This document shows, one piece after another, positions 1-9,954 of a stretch of 36,450 nucleotides of DNA (position 1 is its first letter; every line of letters starts with the position of its first letter). The notes beneath the pieces were generated by a model. The model was given only the letters and a program-made list of their open reading frames with translations, was not told where the DNA came from and did not search any database. Origin of the DNA: Polymyxa betae. Lineage: Eukaryota; Endomyxa; Phytomyxea; Plasmodiophorida; Plasmodiophoridae. Location of the stretch: positions 1-36,450 of the forward strand of contig RBZT01000682.1 of assembly GCA_003693705.1 (NCBI GenBank), written 5' to 3'. Position numbers and translations under genes: made by a program.

Positions 1-265
1 GTTTTCATCCACCGTGGCGGTAGGCCATCACCCACTGGTTTCACAGTATAGTAATTCTGCGCGTCGGGGTTCTCGAGCGACTTGGGTTGTTGTGGAGGCG
101 CCACACTGCTGGAAGGTGTACAGATACTAGTCGAGTGTTGGCTCGCGGTGGCAGTCGAGATTGTCTGTCGTGTGAGCCTTTTCTCCTCCCCGCGTATAGA
201 CGTCTGTTATGCTCTCGGGATTGGACGCAATACCAACACGCGAGCCATTTCTTACGAATTACGCT

Positions 266-499
266 TTAAATTACAGTACCTTGTTTTCCGCAATTCCAGC
301 ACCAGGCTTGGTTCTTTTTCTTGGCGCCTTTCTTTCGTTCGCTGGCCTTGAGTGCGGTCTGCACCTCTCTCAAAGCCTCAATTGCAGAAACACGTTGGTC
401 CCTGTTCAATTGGGGGTGATCAAATTGACGATCTTGGAAGTAGAACCATGGCTGAACTCTACGAGAAATGGAGATCTTGTCTATAAATGCAGAATTCAA
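266..499 (-). pseudogene. Ty1/copia-type gag fragment with broken zinc knuckle
   Basis: A 77-codon minus-strand frame ends in a basic stretch (KKGAKKKNQ) followed by CWNCGKQG, the first half of a retroelement CCHC zinc knuckle. The second half (H and last C) is missing because the frame stops straight after it, so this is a remnant and not a working nucleocapsid. Gag of copia elements packages element RNA into virus-like particles. After the stop, another minus-strand frame of about 70 codons stays open to the window edge (SLENPDAQNYYTVKP is part of it). I do not recognise it and it may be unrelated. Only the half knuckle and the basic context support the gag call. Confidence 0.4.
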
Positions 500-525
500 A
501 GAGTGTCCATATATTTACATTGTTC

Positions 526-1048
526 ATGACGGAAGGTCCGATCGGGACCGCCTTTGACTCTTCGGACTACGCGATCGATCCTGAGTCACCTTACGATCAA
601 AACCCTAAAAACTTAATATTCATTCCTTCACGCCCCCTCAGTTGAGTGTTCGTAGAACCCTTTCCCTGGAGTTGAGAAACGAATGGAAATCCTGTATTGA
701 TAGTCACGAATTTGAGGAATATAATGTTGGAGCACTCTGCGAAGATTTTGGGGAAAAATAGAAAACCATTTTCGGAGGCGCACGCAGTTTTAGGAAACAT
801 GCATGGTACTGTGGGACTCTGTGTAAGGTTATTTTGAACAAATATCCACGAAAACCTAACCAATTTGCTGCGATCTTTTCAGTTGAAGGATGGATGGACG
901 GACTTCTTTACATTCAGTAAAGTCCGTTACTATTGGAAATGCTGCCCTGGGAGGGCTTTGGTGAATTCATCAGAGATATTTCTGGCTGATTCGAATCTCT
1001 TGAGAGTGAGAATTCGCGATTTCCTCTTTCAGAAAGTGAATTTTTAGG
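526..1048. other. No gene recognised
   Basis: This stretch lies between two copia remnants. Short frames on both strands show no recognisable domain and no repeat structure was noticed. Confidence 0.4.
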
Positions 1049-1795
1049 TCAATGTGTTTCATTGAGGACTGGTTTAAGCTGCGATGGACAGAGGATATAC
1101 AACCCTGATAGATTCAAAGATGACCAATGGTGACTGCATTGGAAAACCAATTTCGACAAGTTGGTTTCGGAGCCATTTTCCCCGTCCTTACAAGCTCGAC
1201 AGATGGGGATTAGGTTGAGTGCAACATCGGGCCCTTCTAAGACCTTGGAGACCTTCATGTTGCCGATACTCGCGGAGCAGCATCCGGTAACTGGAATCGC
1301 CGTTCCATCTGCTAGAGACATTTGGCGATCGCTCGGGTTTGTAAGGTTTCTGTTCGTCAATTTGGCAGTTTGTGATGTTAAAGATCGAGTGTCGACAATC
1401 CAAGTGTTGCGGTTAATGGATGAAGCGGCGAGAGCGCAGTTTCCCCATACTGCCTTGACATGTTCCTCTTTGTTGTCATCATTTTTCGATTTTTATTTGG
1501 CCTGCATGACTGCATCGATGATCGAAATGGCTTTCTTGGCAGCAGAGGATGCATTTGTGATGTTTGGATCCGCATTCGTCTACTGTGTTTCATTCTTCTT
1601 ACAATGCAGACATTTCACCTTAGGTTTACCCTCGCTTTTCTTCTTTGACCTGGGGCAATTCCGATTTGCCTCTTGGACCTGAACAACGGCGGGCTCGTTC
1701 TTGGCAAAGTCAATGAATGCGTTTTCCAACAAGTCGTATGTTTGGCGAACTTTCGGGCCGTCCAATAACTGCTCTCTCAGTACGTCCAGCTTCAA
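1049..1795 (-). pseudogene. Ty1/copia gag-protease remnant
   Basis: On the minus strand a gag C-terminus reads into a basic segment and KCLHCKKN, the start of a CCHC zinc knuckle, then changes frame. About 70 codons downstream comes NTWIVDTRSLTSQ, in the place where copia proteases have WIVDSGAS. The catalytic D-S/T-G is therefore altered to D-T-R. The following LADGTAIPVTGCCSASIG and LNLIPICRACKDG match the usual flap and the end of the protease region. Integrase and RT are absent downstream on this strand, so the copy is truncated. The frameshift and lost active site make it non-functional. The copia assignment is fairly secure; whether it belongs with the 266-499 fragment is unknown. Confidence 0.65.
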
Positions 1796-1961
1796 AAGGA
1801 GCCTCAGAGCGATTGCAGAGAAGATCTAGGTGTCGTTGGCCTGGTTTCCGGTGGCTTCAAGCTGATTCCTGATGAGGCTGGCACTATCCAGGGATTCCAG
1901 AATATCTACATCTTTTGTAAGTGTGTGCTGCTACAAGATTCTGCGGCGATTTGGTCGGTTG

Positions 1962-2290
1962 TCGTTCGAGCCTTTTCCATTGCTGACCTACGAGCAGCGT
2001 ACTCGAGAGTGGTTCTTACTTCGATTAGGGAGGATTACTGGAACTGCAGCTTGGGCTGTTTTTAACTCGATAGCACAGATATGTTGCGAGCTGCAGACGT
2101 CGACTCTCGTGCAAGGGAGCTTTCTGTTTCTACACAAATATGTGACAGTTTTTGGGTCAAGTACGTTTCCGTTCTGCCGAGTATACCCAGCCTCAGTGAA
2201 ATCCCCACTGCTGGTCGCGTGTATTCTGAAGACGAGCTGGAAATTCTTTCTGTTGCGGATCTGAAGAGATCTGTACAGCAAAAGGTTTGA
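1962..2290 (+). pseudogene. Remnant with YqaJ-like nuclease N-terminal look
   Basis: The plus strand reads YEQRTREWFLLRLGRITGTAAW, then shifts frame near 2080 into a coherent stretch (VDSRARELSVSTQI ... YSEDELEILSVADLKR). The first motif resembles the opening of YqaJ/lambda-exonuclease-type recombinase nucleases, which typically start with a pattern like TPEWxxLRxGRITAS. The second resembles the 'Y-x-x-x-E-L-x-x-L-x-V-x-D-L-K' linker I associate with such eukaryotic mobile-element proteins. The nuclease catalytic core is not present. The assignment rests on short motifs, so another transposon-encoded protein is possible. Confidence 0.25.
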
Positions 2291-2683
2291 GGGTCCGCAG
2301 TAACAAATCGGTTGATCAAATGAATACTGGAATGTAGTGAAGGGGAAGGCGAAGCTTGGAGGGTTATCTCTTGAAAGGGTTCTTTTTGAGTCAATGAAAA
2401 CAACTGCAATGAAATGGGATCTTTGAATGAATCAAATATTCTCAAATGGTTTCGGCCTTTTGAGAATATTTGATGGCAACTCTGCCTATAAAATCCGATC
2501 TGTGAAAGAATATGGTCTGCTTAATCGTTAAGGCCAACGAGCCGCCGCTTTTTCTCCAGATGCGGCTGATGAATCTATTTTGGCCTGTGTTGAATTCAAA
2601 ACAGTCACTAGACGAGATTGATCTGAAGAGCACCACAGAGCTATTATGATCAGGTTCGGGAATTTTCAATCTATAAATATTTA
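2291..2683. other. No gene recognised
   Basis: No recognisable protein or repeat was found. There is a short local inverted repeat near 2436-2473, where CAAATATTCTCAAA faces TTTTGAGAATATTTG. Confidence 0.3.
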
Positions 2684-3376
2684 GGGCTCCGATTGGGTCG
2701 GGTCGGGTAGCTACCCGACATTTGTATGGCGAGAGAAAAAAAGATTACAGAAACGCTGTATAAACATCTTGATTGGGTGCGTTATTAGTGATTACCTAAC
2801 GTCAATGCACTTTGTGTCTCAGGCTGAAGGGAATGTCAACGCAGACTAAAATATTGTGTCCGCAGTTGATAATATCATAAATCCGACACGGACGATCCAG
2901 GAATTGACAGTATGTCTATTTCGACAAAAGATGTGAAACTATCGCATGAGATCTGTAATGTAATATAAGGATAAACAGAAGAATTCTCGCAGCGCAAGTT
3001 CAAATATTTGGCAGTACTTATTTCTCCCAATCGGTCACTTTTTCTCCCAATTAGAGATTATCAGAAGTGAAACAGGTTCGATCTGATCAGAGTAGTCAAT
3101 ATTGAAGTCTATATTTTTGAATAGTTGCGAAAGCGTCGGTGACGAAATGGGTGCTTTGCTCTTGCGGGTTGAGATAGTCGTGACATTTGCAATGTTGCAG
3201 CTTGACAAAATACACAAATGGGAGCTGAACGTAGGCCCCTGCGCAGTTTACAGCTCAATTTATTAACCGTCGGATACAGTCGGGTAGTCGGGTCGGGTAT
3301 CGACCCGCTATCCGAAACCGACCCGAACCCGACCCGACTCGGGTTTTTCGGATACTACCCGAACCCGATCGGAGCC
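2684..3376. mobile_element. Foldback/MITE-like element with GGGTCGGGT-rich inverted termini
   Basis: The left end begins GGGCTCCGATTGGGTCGGG. The right end, read from the other strand, begins GGCTCCGATCGGGTTCGGG, so the two ends form imperfect terminal inverted repeats about 690 bp apart. The right end additionally contains a self-complementary GGGTCGGGTAT/ATACTACCCGA-type hairpin. The interior is AT-rich with no convincing coding sequence. Non-autonomous hAT elements with similar GGGTCGGGTA termini are known in eukaryotes, but the flanks (AATATTTA and TATAGATA) do not give a clean 8-bp target duplication. The superfamily is therefore an inference. Confidence 0.5.
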
Positions 3377-5040
3377 TATAGATATTGTTCAGGATCCGGT
3401 CACATTTTAAGAATCGATACCGAAAAAGACAATCGTGCTCAACTGGGTCATGATATGTGTTGTAGCGATCTTATAACGCTTTTTTCGTACCTGCATCGCT
3501 TTCTTCCATCATTAGAGTGTTTCATAGTCGAGGTATTTTGGAATTAAGAGCGGAGCATCAGCAAAATGTCCCGTTTACTCAACAAAAATATTTGTATTGG
3601 GTGTACAACCCGCAAATTCCTGTTCCAGCATTTTCCGAGTCGAGTTCGGATTTTGTACGGATTCCCAGACTATTGAGTGCACGTTTGCTCTGTGGGGATC
3701 AGTAGGAAAATTGCTTGAGAAACGGGGCAGACCTCTTCCTCCATGAAAACAGATTCTTCCTTTTCTCGTAGCTCTCTGGAACAAGATCAAAGGTGGCGTT
3801 GATGTCTACAGCCGGGTGTTGAAGAGCTGTAAATCAGTGCATCACTGCTTGAATCCTGTAGCAGCCATCTGGCTTCGTTTGCTGATGACGTCTGTTTATA
3901 ATGCCCACCAATCGCTTCTTTTGCTGCAGCTATGACAATCGTACGTTCAATGCTCTTACGATCCTGATGCTGTTTAGTCATTTGAGTTTCTGACGAATTC
4001 TACTCGGTGTCACATTTTTCGCGACTTTCAGAGGTACAAATCTTCACTAAGCCCATTCTCAGAGTTTTTTCTGGATGCGTCCACAGACGTTCGAAAGCTC
4101 GTTGTCGTAGAGCATGTATTTAACGGTACCACAAGTGATGACAGCACACAGATTCCACAACCGGCCAATGAATTGGGGTCGGTGATCACTAGCTCGACAG
4201 TCACATACAACTAACGAACAATCTTTTCATGGCCAGGAAGCGAAAAAAACGGAAATCTGGGTCTAGTTGCTGTGCTGAACGAAAACACGTAACAATCCAA
4301 CGCACCCACGGTTAGGTCTCAAAACGAAGTTTAGTTGTGCGATTTGTGAAGTGCATCTTTGCAAAGTTGAACGATTCGTTACCTGCAGCACTCACCAACA
4401 GAGCTGCTTTGATCAATGGGACACAGCCAGCGCTCTGAATCGTCCTTGTGCAACGTCAACGGATCTTTTAGGTGTCAGAGGGCATTGAAATCGTCCAGCA
4501 CCACCTCGAAAGAGAACTGTAGATGAGGGCCCTTTTAGACGCACACAAAGCGATGCAATCGTTACTCCCGCCAGTCGTCGATCGACTCGACGTCGTACCT
4601 GAAGCTCAGTCTTCTGCCTATGTTTCAAATATAATAAATCGTGTTTGTTTCTGGCCTATGTTGAAGGATAAAACTCAATAAATTGGACTGCTAACCTACA
4701 ATTTTTTCCTATCAGGCACTATAATAATTTCGACCATCGCAATTTTTTAACACACACTCCGTGCCGAGCAGAGAAGCGAAAAATCTTTGCCAACCCTATT
4801 CCTTACATTTTTAGGTTGGAAATCTATTCTATTGACCTTCCATAATAAGATTTAAGAATAAAGGACAGCCGGTTCGCAGCAAAATTCAATTCACTTTCTA
4901 TCCTACATTTTATCCTATACTCCACAGAGTACGGGGTTAAGGAAGAAGAGAAGAGGCGACAGCAGCAGACGCTCAAAACGTCTACAGGTGCACTTTTTTA
5001 TCAATAAAATCTAATCAGCACACTCTGCGACTTACAAATA
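3377..5040. other. Non-coding, AT-rich intergenic stretch
   Basis: No protein family was recognised on either strand. A short minus-strand frame (about 3981-3787) looks non-random but has no recognisable domain. From 4640 onward the sequence is markedly AT-rich. Confidence 0.35.
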
Positions 5041-5213
5041 CAAATTTTTCGAATCTCTCTCATAACGAATTATTCAAAGAAAACTATTAATTATGAGATA
5101 TGAGAGAGTATTTATTATGCTCATCTAAAATGCTCGGGATAGCCAACAACTATCAGGTATGCAGGAGAACCAGTTATGAGAGAATCAATTATGCGAGAGT
5201 CTACGGTACTGTG
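5041..5213. repeat. Inverted TATGAGAGA repeats with pogo/Tigger-like terminus
   Basis: Motifs of the form TTATGAGAGA and their complement TCTCTCATAA recur several times within 170 bp. The right edge, read on the minus strand, begins CAGTACCGTAGACTCTCGCA and continues with TAATTGATTCTCTCATAACTGG. This resembles termini of pogo/Tigger-like (Tc1-mariner superfamily) elements, which often start CAGTNGACTCTCGCATAA. A matching left terminus was not located, so this is either a decayed MITE or one end of a deleted element. Confidence 0.35.
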
Positions 5214-5505
5214 GCCAAATGTGAGCGCTCAATGATCAAACACAAACACTCTGATTTCCTCTCAAAGAACAACTAAAGTGATTTTTGGAATTGTCATGCA
5301 CCCCATTCTGGACCGAATTGTCCTCGGGTCAAGAATCTGATCAGCCCGTGCAGCAGCATACGCCACTGAGCATTCCCAACAGGAACTGGCGATGAAACAT
5401 AGGGGTGGAATAGCGCAGACGACCCTGAGGGCTGTAGTGAAGGATTGAGGTCACAGTCTTGTTGCTTACTCTCAGGATTTTTAGACTGCAATCGTCTGAT
5501 TCTTG

Positions 5506-5623
5506 CCAAATTTGTGGTAAATATTTATAAGAACGCGTGCTTGAAGCACGCGCAGCCTCCTTCGCAGCTTTAATTTCAGTCGCGCAGAAACGTTTGTTTG
5601 ACATAGTTATAATCGTGCCTCAA
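5506..5623 (-). repeat. Dispersed repeat, copy A (inverted relative to 9834-9954)
   Basis: On the minus strand this segment reads TCAAACAAACGTTTCTGCGC, then CTGCGAAGG, GCTTCAAGCACGCGT and TTATAAATATTTACC. The same order with small differences occurs at 9834-9954 on the plus strand. The shared part is about 105 bp with high similarity and includes a TATAAATA box-like sequence. It may be a piece of an LTR or of a non-autonomous element. In this copy it can be read as protein (SNKRFCATEIKAAKEAA), but copy B breaks that frame, which argues against a coding role. Confidence 0.6.
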
Positions 5624-5945
5624 ACACTTAGTATTCTGTCATCTGTTCATCCCAAGGGCAGACTCCGTTTACGTTTACAGTCTACAGCCCACCGGGCACA
5701 CATCGCTGCGTTTACGAGGCGTATGGAATGCATTATAGATGAGTTCCTTTCTAAGAGTATCCGCTGGCGATTGGGCACTGGGCGTTGTGAAGAGTTTCGC
5801 TGTTCTAATCATTTTTGTTAATGCTCTTAGGATGCAACAGCTAGTCAAGCCTTTTTGTGAAACGACCGAGTCGTTTGATTTTCTTTGTGATATTTTTGTT
5901 TTTAATGTTGCAATCTGAACTAAAGCTGACCACCTGCAGATGGTT
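5624..5945. other. No gene recognised
   Basis: Only short overlapping frames without recognisable domains are present; no clear repeat was found. Confidence 0.3.
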
Positions 5946-6234
5946 ATAATGCGTTAGAGAGGCTTTGGATGTAATATAGTATACCTATCTTATCCATCCA
6001 ACGCTGTTGGGATGGTCTGTCGCGAACCAAAGCAAATTCGTCCTGAAGCAAGCTGTAAGCAGCCTGTAAAACTTCGGGACTCGCTGATTAATAATCGTCT
6101 CCGTATCCAAGCATGGAATGCATCTTCTCATTCATATGTTCTTCAACATTTAGAATAATCTGATCCGTGGGATCAGGAGGATTGCTCATTAAGCTATCTG
6201 CCCACTGCACGCTGTTCCCTGTTGCTTTGCGTCA
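5946..6234 (-). pseudogene. Unrecognised coding remnant
   Basis: A single minus-strand frame of about 95 codons reads as normal protein and is interrupted by one TAA (after the segment MHSMLGYGDDY). It has balanced composition, with stretches such as VQWADSLMSNPPDPTDQ before the stop and SPEVLQAAYSLLQDEF after it, and ends at a second TAA. No domain was recognised. It lies just downstream, on the same strand, of the MULE transposase remnant, but its sequence does not suggest a transposase part. A retroelement gag or a captured host exon are possible readings. Confidence 0.3.
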
Positions 6235-6439
6235 GTCAATGTTGAAGATATTGAAAGACAAAGTGTACCGCATTCAAGTTCTTCGACTACATCGTCTTCA
6301 GCAATGGAGCAGTTATTTACTGGTAAGGCGTTGGTGTTCACAACAATTGCCTGGAGGGGGTCTGAACGGATGGATCAGCTAAGATAACTTGACGGTTACC
6401 AACTATTCAGATATTTGACTGTGATATCAAAGCTGAAGC

Positions 6440-8298
6440 CTAACCTGTTGACTGTTTTTGATTAGGACACGTTGTAATGTTATGCCCAGGATTTTTACAG
6501 GCCGAGCAACGTTTGCTGACCCTTTTTGTTCGATTCTCATGCATTCTGGTGATCGCGGAAGAATTAGTGCCAAAGTCTGCAGGGCGGCCAACGCTCATTT
6601 TCGGCCTCATTGGTGGTTGCAATGCTGCAAAAGTCGCAGTCGGTGTTTTGGCGCTAGCGCTTGAGGCTTCTTTTAAGTCTTTTAGGACGTTACTGCACTT
6701 AATCATTGTCAGCCTATAGACATGATCGCTGCTGTTGGAGCCCTGCTCGACAATTTGCTTGCATATCTCGTCCAGTCTGTGATAACGCCTTTGTTGGCTG
6801 CTAGGGCAAACAATTTGTTTGTATATGCCAACTTCAATGCGGGCGGCTTTGTTGACAGAGCCTTGCTCAAGGTTGAATTTAGGGTCTTCAGCATCCTGAC
6901 TCGCGGTGTCATCTGCAAAAATGTTCAAGGATTTCAGCGCTTTCTTTGTCAATGGATGACTCTCCTATCGCCAGCGAGGATGCAGGACAGCTTTACAATA
7001 GAAATCCTTTCCCTCACGACTGTACACTTCACAAATTGCTGCACAAGGTATCAGAGTCGAATAAAAATCTGAGCAGTTACACGAGGCAAATGTTGTTGGA
7101 TCCTGTGGATCATGACAACCAACGCTGTGAGAATTCTCCTGTGGTTTTCTGTGTACAACGGTCCATGAACCATCATCATGTGATTGAGCATCGACATATT
7201 GATGCACCGATTGAGCACGATCCTTCCATTTAGCATCCACGTGCTTGCCATTTTGGATCGCTTGATCAACAGTTCAAGAGCGTTCACATCCTGGCGCTCG
7301 CATATGGAGAAAAAATGCTTAGATGTCTCGAACATGTTAAAGTTTTTCATGTCTTTCTTCAACAGGGGGTCCTGATTAATTCCGGCGTTAATCGATTCCG
7401 TGCGCTATGATGCCACATGACCAGCTGTGAAATGTCGGGACGTTTTTTGTCGCTCAATTTCTCGATGACTTTCAACGCAGCAGGGAATCTGCCGTAAGTT
7501 TGTTTACAATCAACGAATGCCTGATTCAAGCTTTCGGTCGAAGGGAAAACATTGAAAATAAGGGTATTGCAATCTTTCAAGAACTGAGTCCCCATTTCTT
7601 GCGACATTCCGTTTTTGGCAGACATACGTTGTTCTGTAATGCTGGACACACAGAATATGGATGATGTCGCAATCATGCGCAATGACAGCGTATGAAGAAG
7701 CTCCGTCAATCATCAATGTTGCTGCCTTGCGGTCTAACCTGAAAGCCTGAAGCCCACGTATCGCAGCGTCAGAATTTTCTGATTCGGCAAACACAAATCC
7801 CGTCAAAACAGACTTGCCCAAACAGTCAACGTTTGTGGCGACATTTAATTTCAGATCGTAGGGTGTGATCAAGAAAGTACCGTCCAAAAGTGTGAAATCG
7901 CAGTAAGATGATGCGTACTCAGCCATGGACGGGCTCTGCAGCATTACTTCATTAATGCGCATCGATTCATGAATTTTGCAATTAAACGCTCCGCCATTGG
8001 ATGAAAGAGATTTTCCAAATTCCATAAACGGATTGATAGCTTCTGAATCGCTTCCGAACAATGCGGACCTACCATTTTTCACCATTCTTTGTACCAGAGA
8101 AGCAGAAAATTCCCGGTTAGGGAAATGGGCTTCAAGGCAACGCCGAGCTGACGCTCCTCGCATTGAGGGCAGAAGTTCGGTCATATACTTAGATTTTTCT
8201 GGCGTCAGCTCCGTTTCGTAATTTACAAGACGAGTACCGTTCACCACGGAGGGCTGTCGAATTTCGTGGCTGTGCTCCAAGCAACATTTCTCACGCAC
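6440..8298 (-). pseudogene. MULE transposase with SWIM finger and C-terminal zinc knuckle, frameshifted
   Basis: Read across at least four frames on the minus strand, this is a nearly full-length Mutator-like transposase. The order is: an N-terminal region; a DDE core with LLDGTFLITPYDLKLNVAT (first acidic site), a GFVFAESENSDA segment and LMIDGASSYAVIAHDCDI (second acidic site) followed by LCVQHYR; a helical part (QTYGRFPAALKVIEKL); a SWIM-type finger at about 7070-6965 (CNCSDFYSTLIPCAAI ... YSREGKD); and a zinc knuckle CSACKNPGHNITTCP near 6480. The SWIM consensus CxCx(n)CxH has lost its histidine, with alanine in its place. Frameshifts lie near 7680, 7360, 7235 and 6960. MULE transposases cut and paste DNA elements with long terminal inverted repeats; none was located here. 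Confidence 0.82.
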
Positions 8299-8330
8299 TA
8301 TTATACCTGCGTTATTTCCATATTGTCACC

Positions 8331-8612
8331 TTAGAGTTCAGTTACTGGCAGTGCAGTATAAATTCTTTGCTGGAAATTGTAAGTGAATTTGATTTTAAAT
8401 GTACAGTACACTTCGTGTCCGATCCTTTTTCCATTGAGCAATAAAACCAGCCACGTTGGATTGCTCTTTATGTCGAAAAGTATTCTAATGCCTTTTGTTC
8501 GCTCATGGGATTCGTCCTTCTGGCTACCCAAAAGGCCCTGGCTCGAGCGAAATCGTTCATTGCATCGACCATGGCTACTATTGTTAGGAAAGAAGCAGGC
8601 AAAGGCTCTCAA
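8331..8612 (-). pseudogene. Possible 5' part of the MULE gene
   Basis: This minus-strand stretch lies just upstream of the MULE core. It switches between two frames, one containing VDAMNDFARARAFWVARRTN and the other KSNPTWLVLLLNGKRIGHEV. A FLYWCH- or FAR1-type N-terminal zinc domain would be expected here in a MULE, but I cannot identify the metal ligands. The link to the MULE rests on position and strand only. Confidence 0.25.
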
Positions 8613-8909
8613 TCATTGCTTGCATGAACTCCGTCTACTGTCTGAGGCAATAACATAGGATGCGATTCTATAGAAGTAAGAACAAACCAATTATCGGTAA
8701 AATTTATTACGATTGTGTGTTTAAGGCGGAGGCCAAATTCGCCATCGGGAGGGAGGGAATAAGGATCCTGTCCCCTCAATTCGCCAAAGATCTAGCTTCT
8801 GGACCTCCCTTAGATTCGCGAGTTTCGTATTTTATTTTCAATGTCTTGGCTTGGGTAGGCAACGGGTGAATCGATGTTGATGTTATCGACTCGTTTGAAG
8901 AATGATTCA
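8613..8909. other. No gene recognised
   Basis: A plus-strand frame of 69 codons (8660-8869) is open but has no recognisable domain; nothing else is visible. Confidence 0.3.
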
Positions 8910-9235
8910 GGATAGAGGCGCCGAGGTCGGGTGATCACCCCAAGACCCGAGGCTTGCGCCAACCTGCTGTGGTGTTAACACAATGGTGCTGATAGAAGGG
9001 TACAGTGTCTCTAGTCCTTGAACCACTGGGATCCCAGTTGGATCTTGGGCTCCACAACCGCCACGCGGCAGCCGCACTTCTCTTGACTGTACCATCAGCA
9101 CAGTTCACGCAACGCGGCATTTTGCTGTGGCCATTAAAACAAAAATTAAACAACCTGTGTGAGACTCGAACCTAGAGCCTGACAGTAACATCCTCATCTT
9201 GAATCTCTTGGTCTATGATGGAGCCTTTGAATCTT
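8910..9235 (-). repeat. tRNA-derived SINE candidate
   Basis: On the minus strand a B-box-like GGTTCGAGTCTC (about 9172-9161) lies some 30-40 bp downstream of an A-box-like TAGACCAAGAG (about 9215-9205). This is the arrangement of an internal RNA polymerase III promoter in a tRNA head. A non-tRNA body follows, including GCGGCTGCCGCGTGGCGG, and the whole is about 300 bp. No full tRNA cloverleaf can be folded by eye, so a true tRNA gene is unlikely. The 3' end and target duplications were not resolved. Confidence 0.4.
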
Positions 9236-9738
9236 CATCCTTTTACCCATAATCTCGATACTTGCTGATTTCGTTCCTTCATTGCCAGATCCCAATTATG
9301 GAAAAATCCGTCCGAATTCCTACCATTTCCGTCATGAGAATTAGGGAAAAATCGTTCCGACCGCGAGACGGATTGTATCGGAGACGATTGGTTGCTATTA
9401 TACTGCTCTTGTTCAGAGGAACCGCTGTAATAATGCTGCGTACTATCAGAATCGGACAACGAATAACCAGAAGACGTGAAAATTGATCGACGAGGATGTC
9501 GGTGAGTATGATGGTGAGATCGGCTGCGCCGATTACGATGAGCGGAATCCAAATAAGCGGAGCGGGACCGTCGCCGACTACGGGAGGATAAATGCATGAA
9601 TCGCCTGCTAAGATGACGGAGTCGTTGTCTCCGAGGCGGACTGGGTGAATATTGACGTCGACGGCGGGACCCTCTGGCATTGACGGATCGACCTCGGCGA
9701 TCGTGCTGATGATGGGTATCACTAGCCCCAATCGACAT
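9235..9738 (-). CDS. Arg/Ser-rich (RS-type) hypothetical protein
   Basis: A complete ATG-to-TGA frame of 167 codons. Residues about 15-85 are dominated by RS, SR and RR dipeptides and histidine runs (SRSRRRSRSAYLD, RNRRSRSHHHTHRHPRRS). The C-terminal half is rich in S, Q, D and N and ends in MKERNQQVSRLWVKG. RS domains mediate protein-protein contacts in splicing factors, but no RNA-recognition motif is present. It could be an exon of a host gene, a retroelement gag N-terminus, or a chance frame in GC-rich sequence. Opposite-strand frames overlap it. The intact start and stop and the strongly biased composition are the support for a gene. Confidence 0.35.
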   Translation of the reverse strand: MSIGASDTHHQHDRRGRSVNARGSRRRRQYSPSPPRRQRLRHLSRRFMHLSSRSRRRSRSAYLDSAHRNRRSRSHHHTHRHPRRSIFTSSGYSLSDSDSTQHYYSGSSEQEQYNSNQSSPIQSVSRSERFFPNSHDGNGRNSDGFFHNWDLAMKERNQQVSRLWVKG

Positions 9739-9833
9739 GGCTGTTATAAACGCTAGCTTTCTATCTCAAGATGACAATAAACAATGATGGTATGGATAAG
9801 GAACCCAGCACGGAAACACAAATGTCGAAGTGC

Positions 9834-9954
9834 TTGAGGCACGAATGAACCCACAGTCAAACAAACGTTTCTGCGCGACAGTGTAATTAAAACTGCGAAG
9901 GTGGCTGTCGTGCTTCAGGCACGCGTGCTTATAAATATTTACCGCCAAATTTGG
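9834..9954 (+). repeat. Dispersed repeat, copy B
   Basis: This is the plus-strand counterpart of the repeat at 5506-5623, with the same order of blocks from TGAGGCACGA through TCAAACAAACGTTTCTGCGC and GCACGCGTGCTTATAAATAT to CCAAATTTGG. It differs by scattered substitutions and short indels, as expected for old copies of a mobile or LTR sequence. It contains a TATAAATA box-like core. Confidence 0.6.

Noticed and set aside
3265-3375. GGGTCGGGT repeats resembling telomere repeats
   Set aside because: They are short, imperfect and palindromic, and form the ends of a foldback element; there is no long tandem array.
9157-9220. A genuine tRNA gene
   Set aside because: Only the box motifs are present; acceptor and anticodon stems do not pair, so a SINE head is more likely.
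9279-9731. Minus-strand 150-codon frame overlapping the RS-rich frame
   Set aside because: It is a shifted-frame shadow of the RS-rich frame: Ile/Val/Pro-rich composition, no domain.
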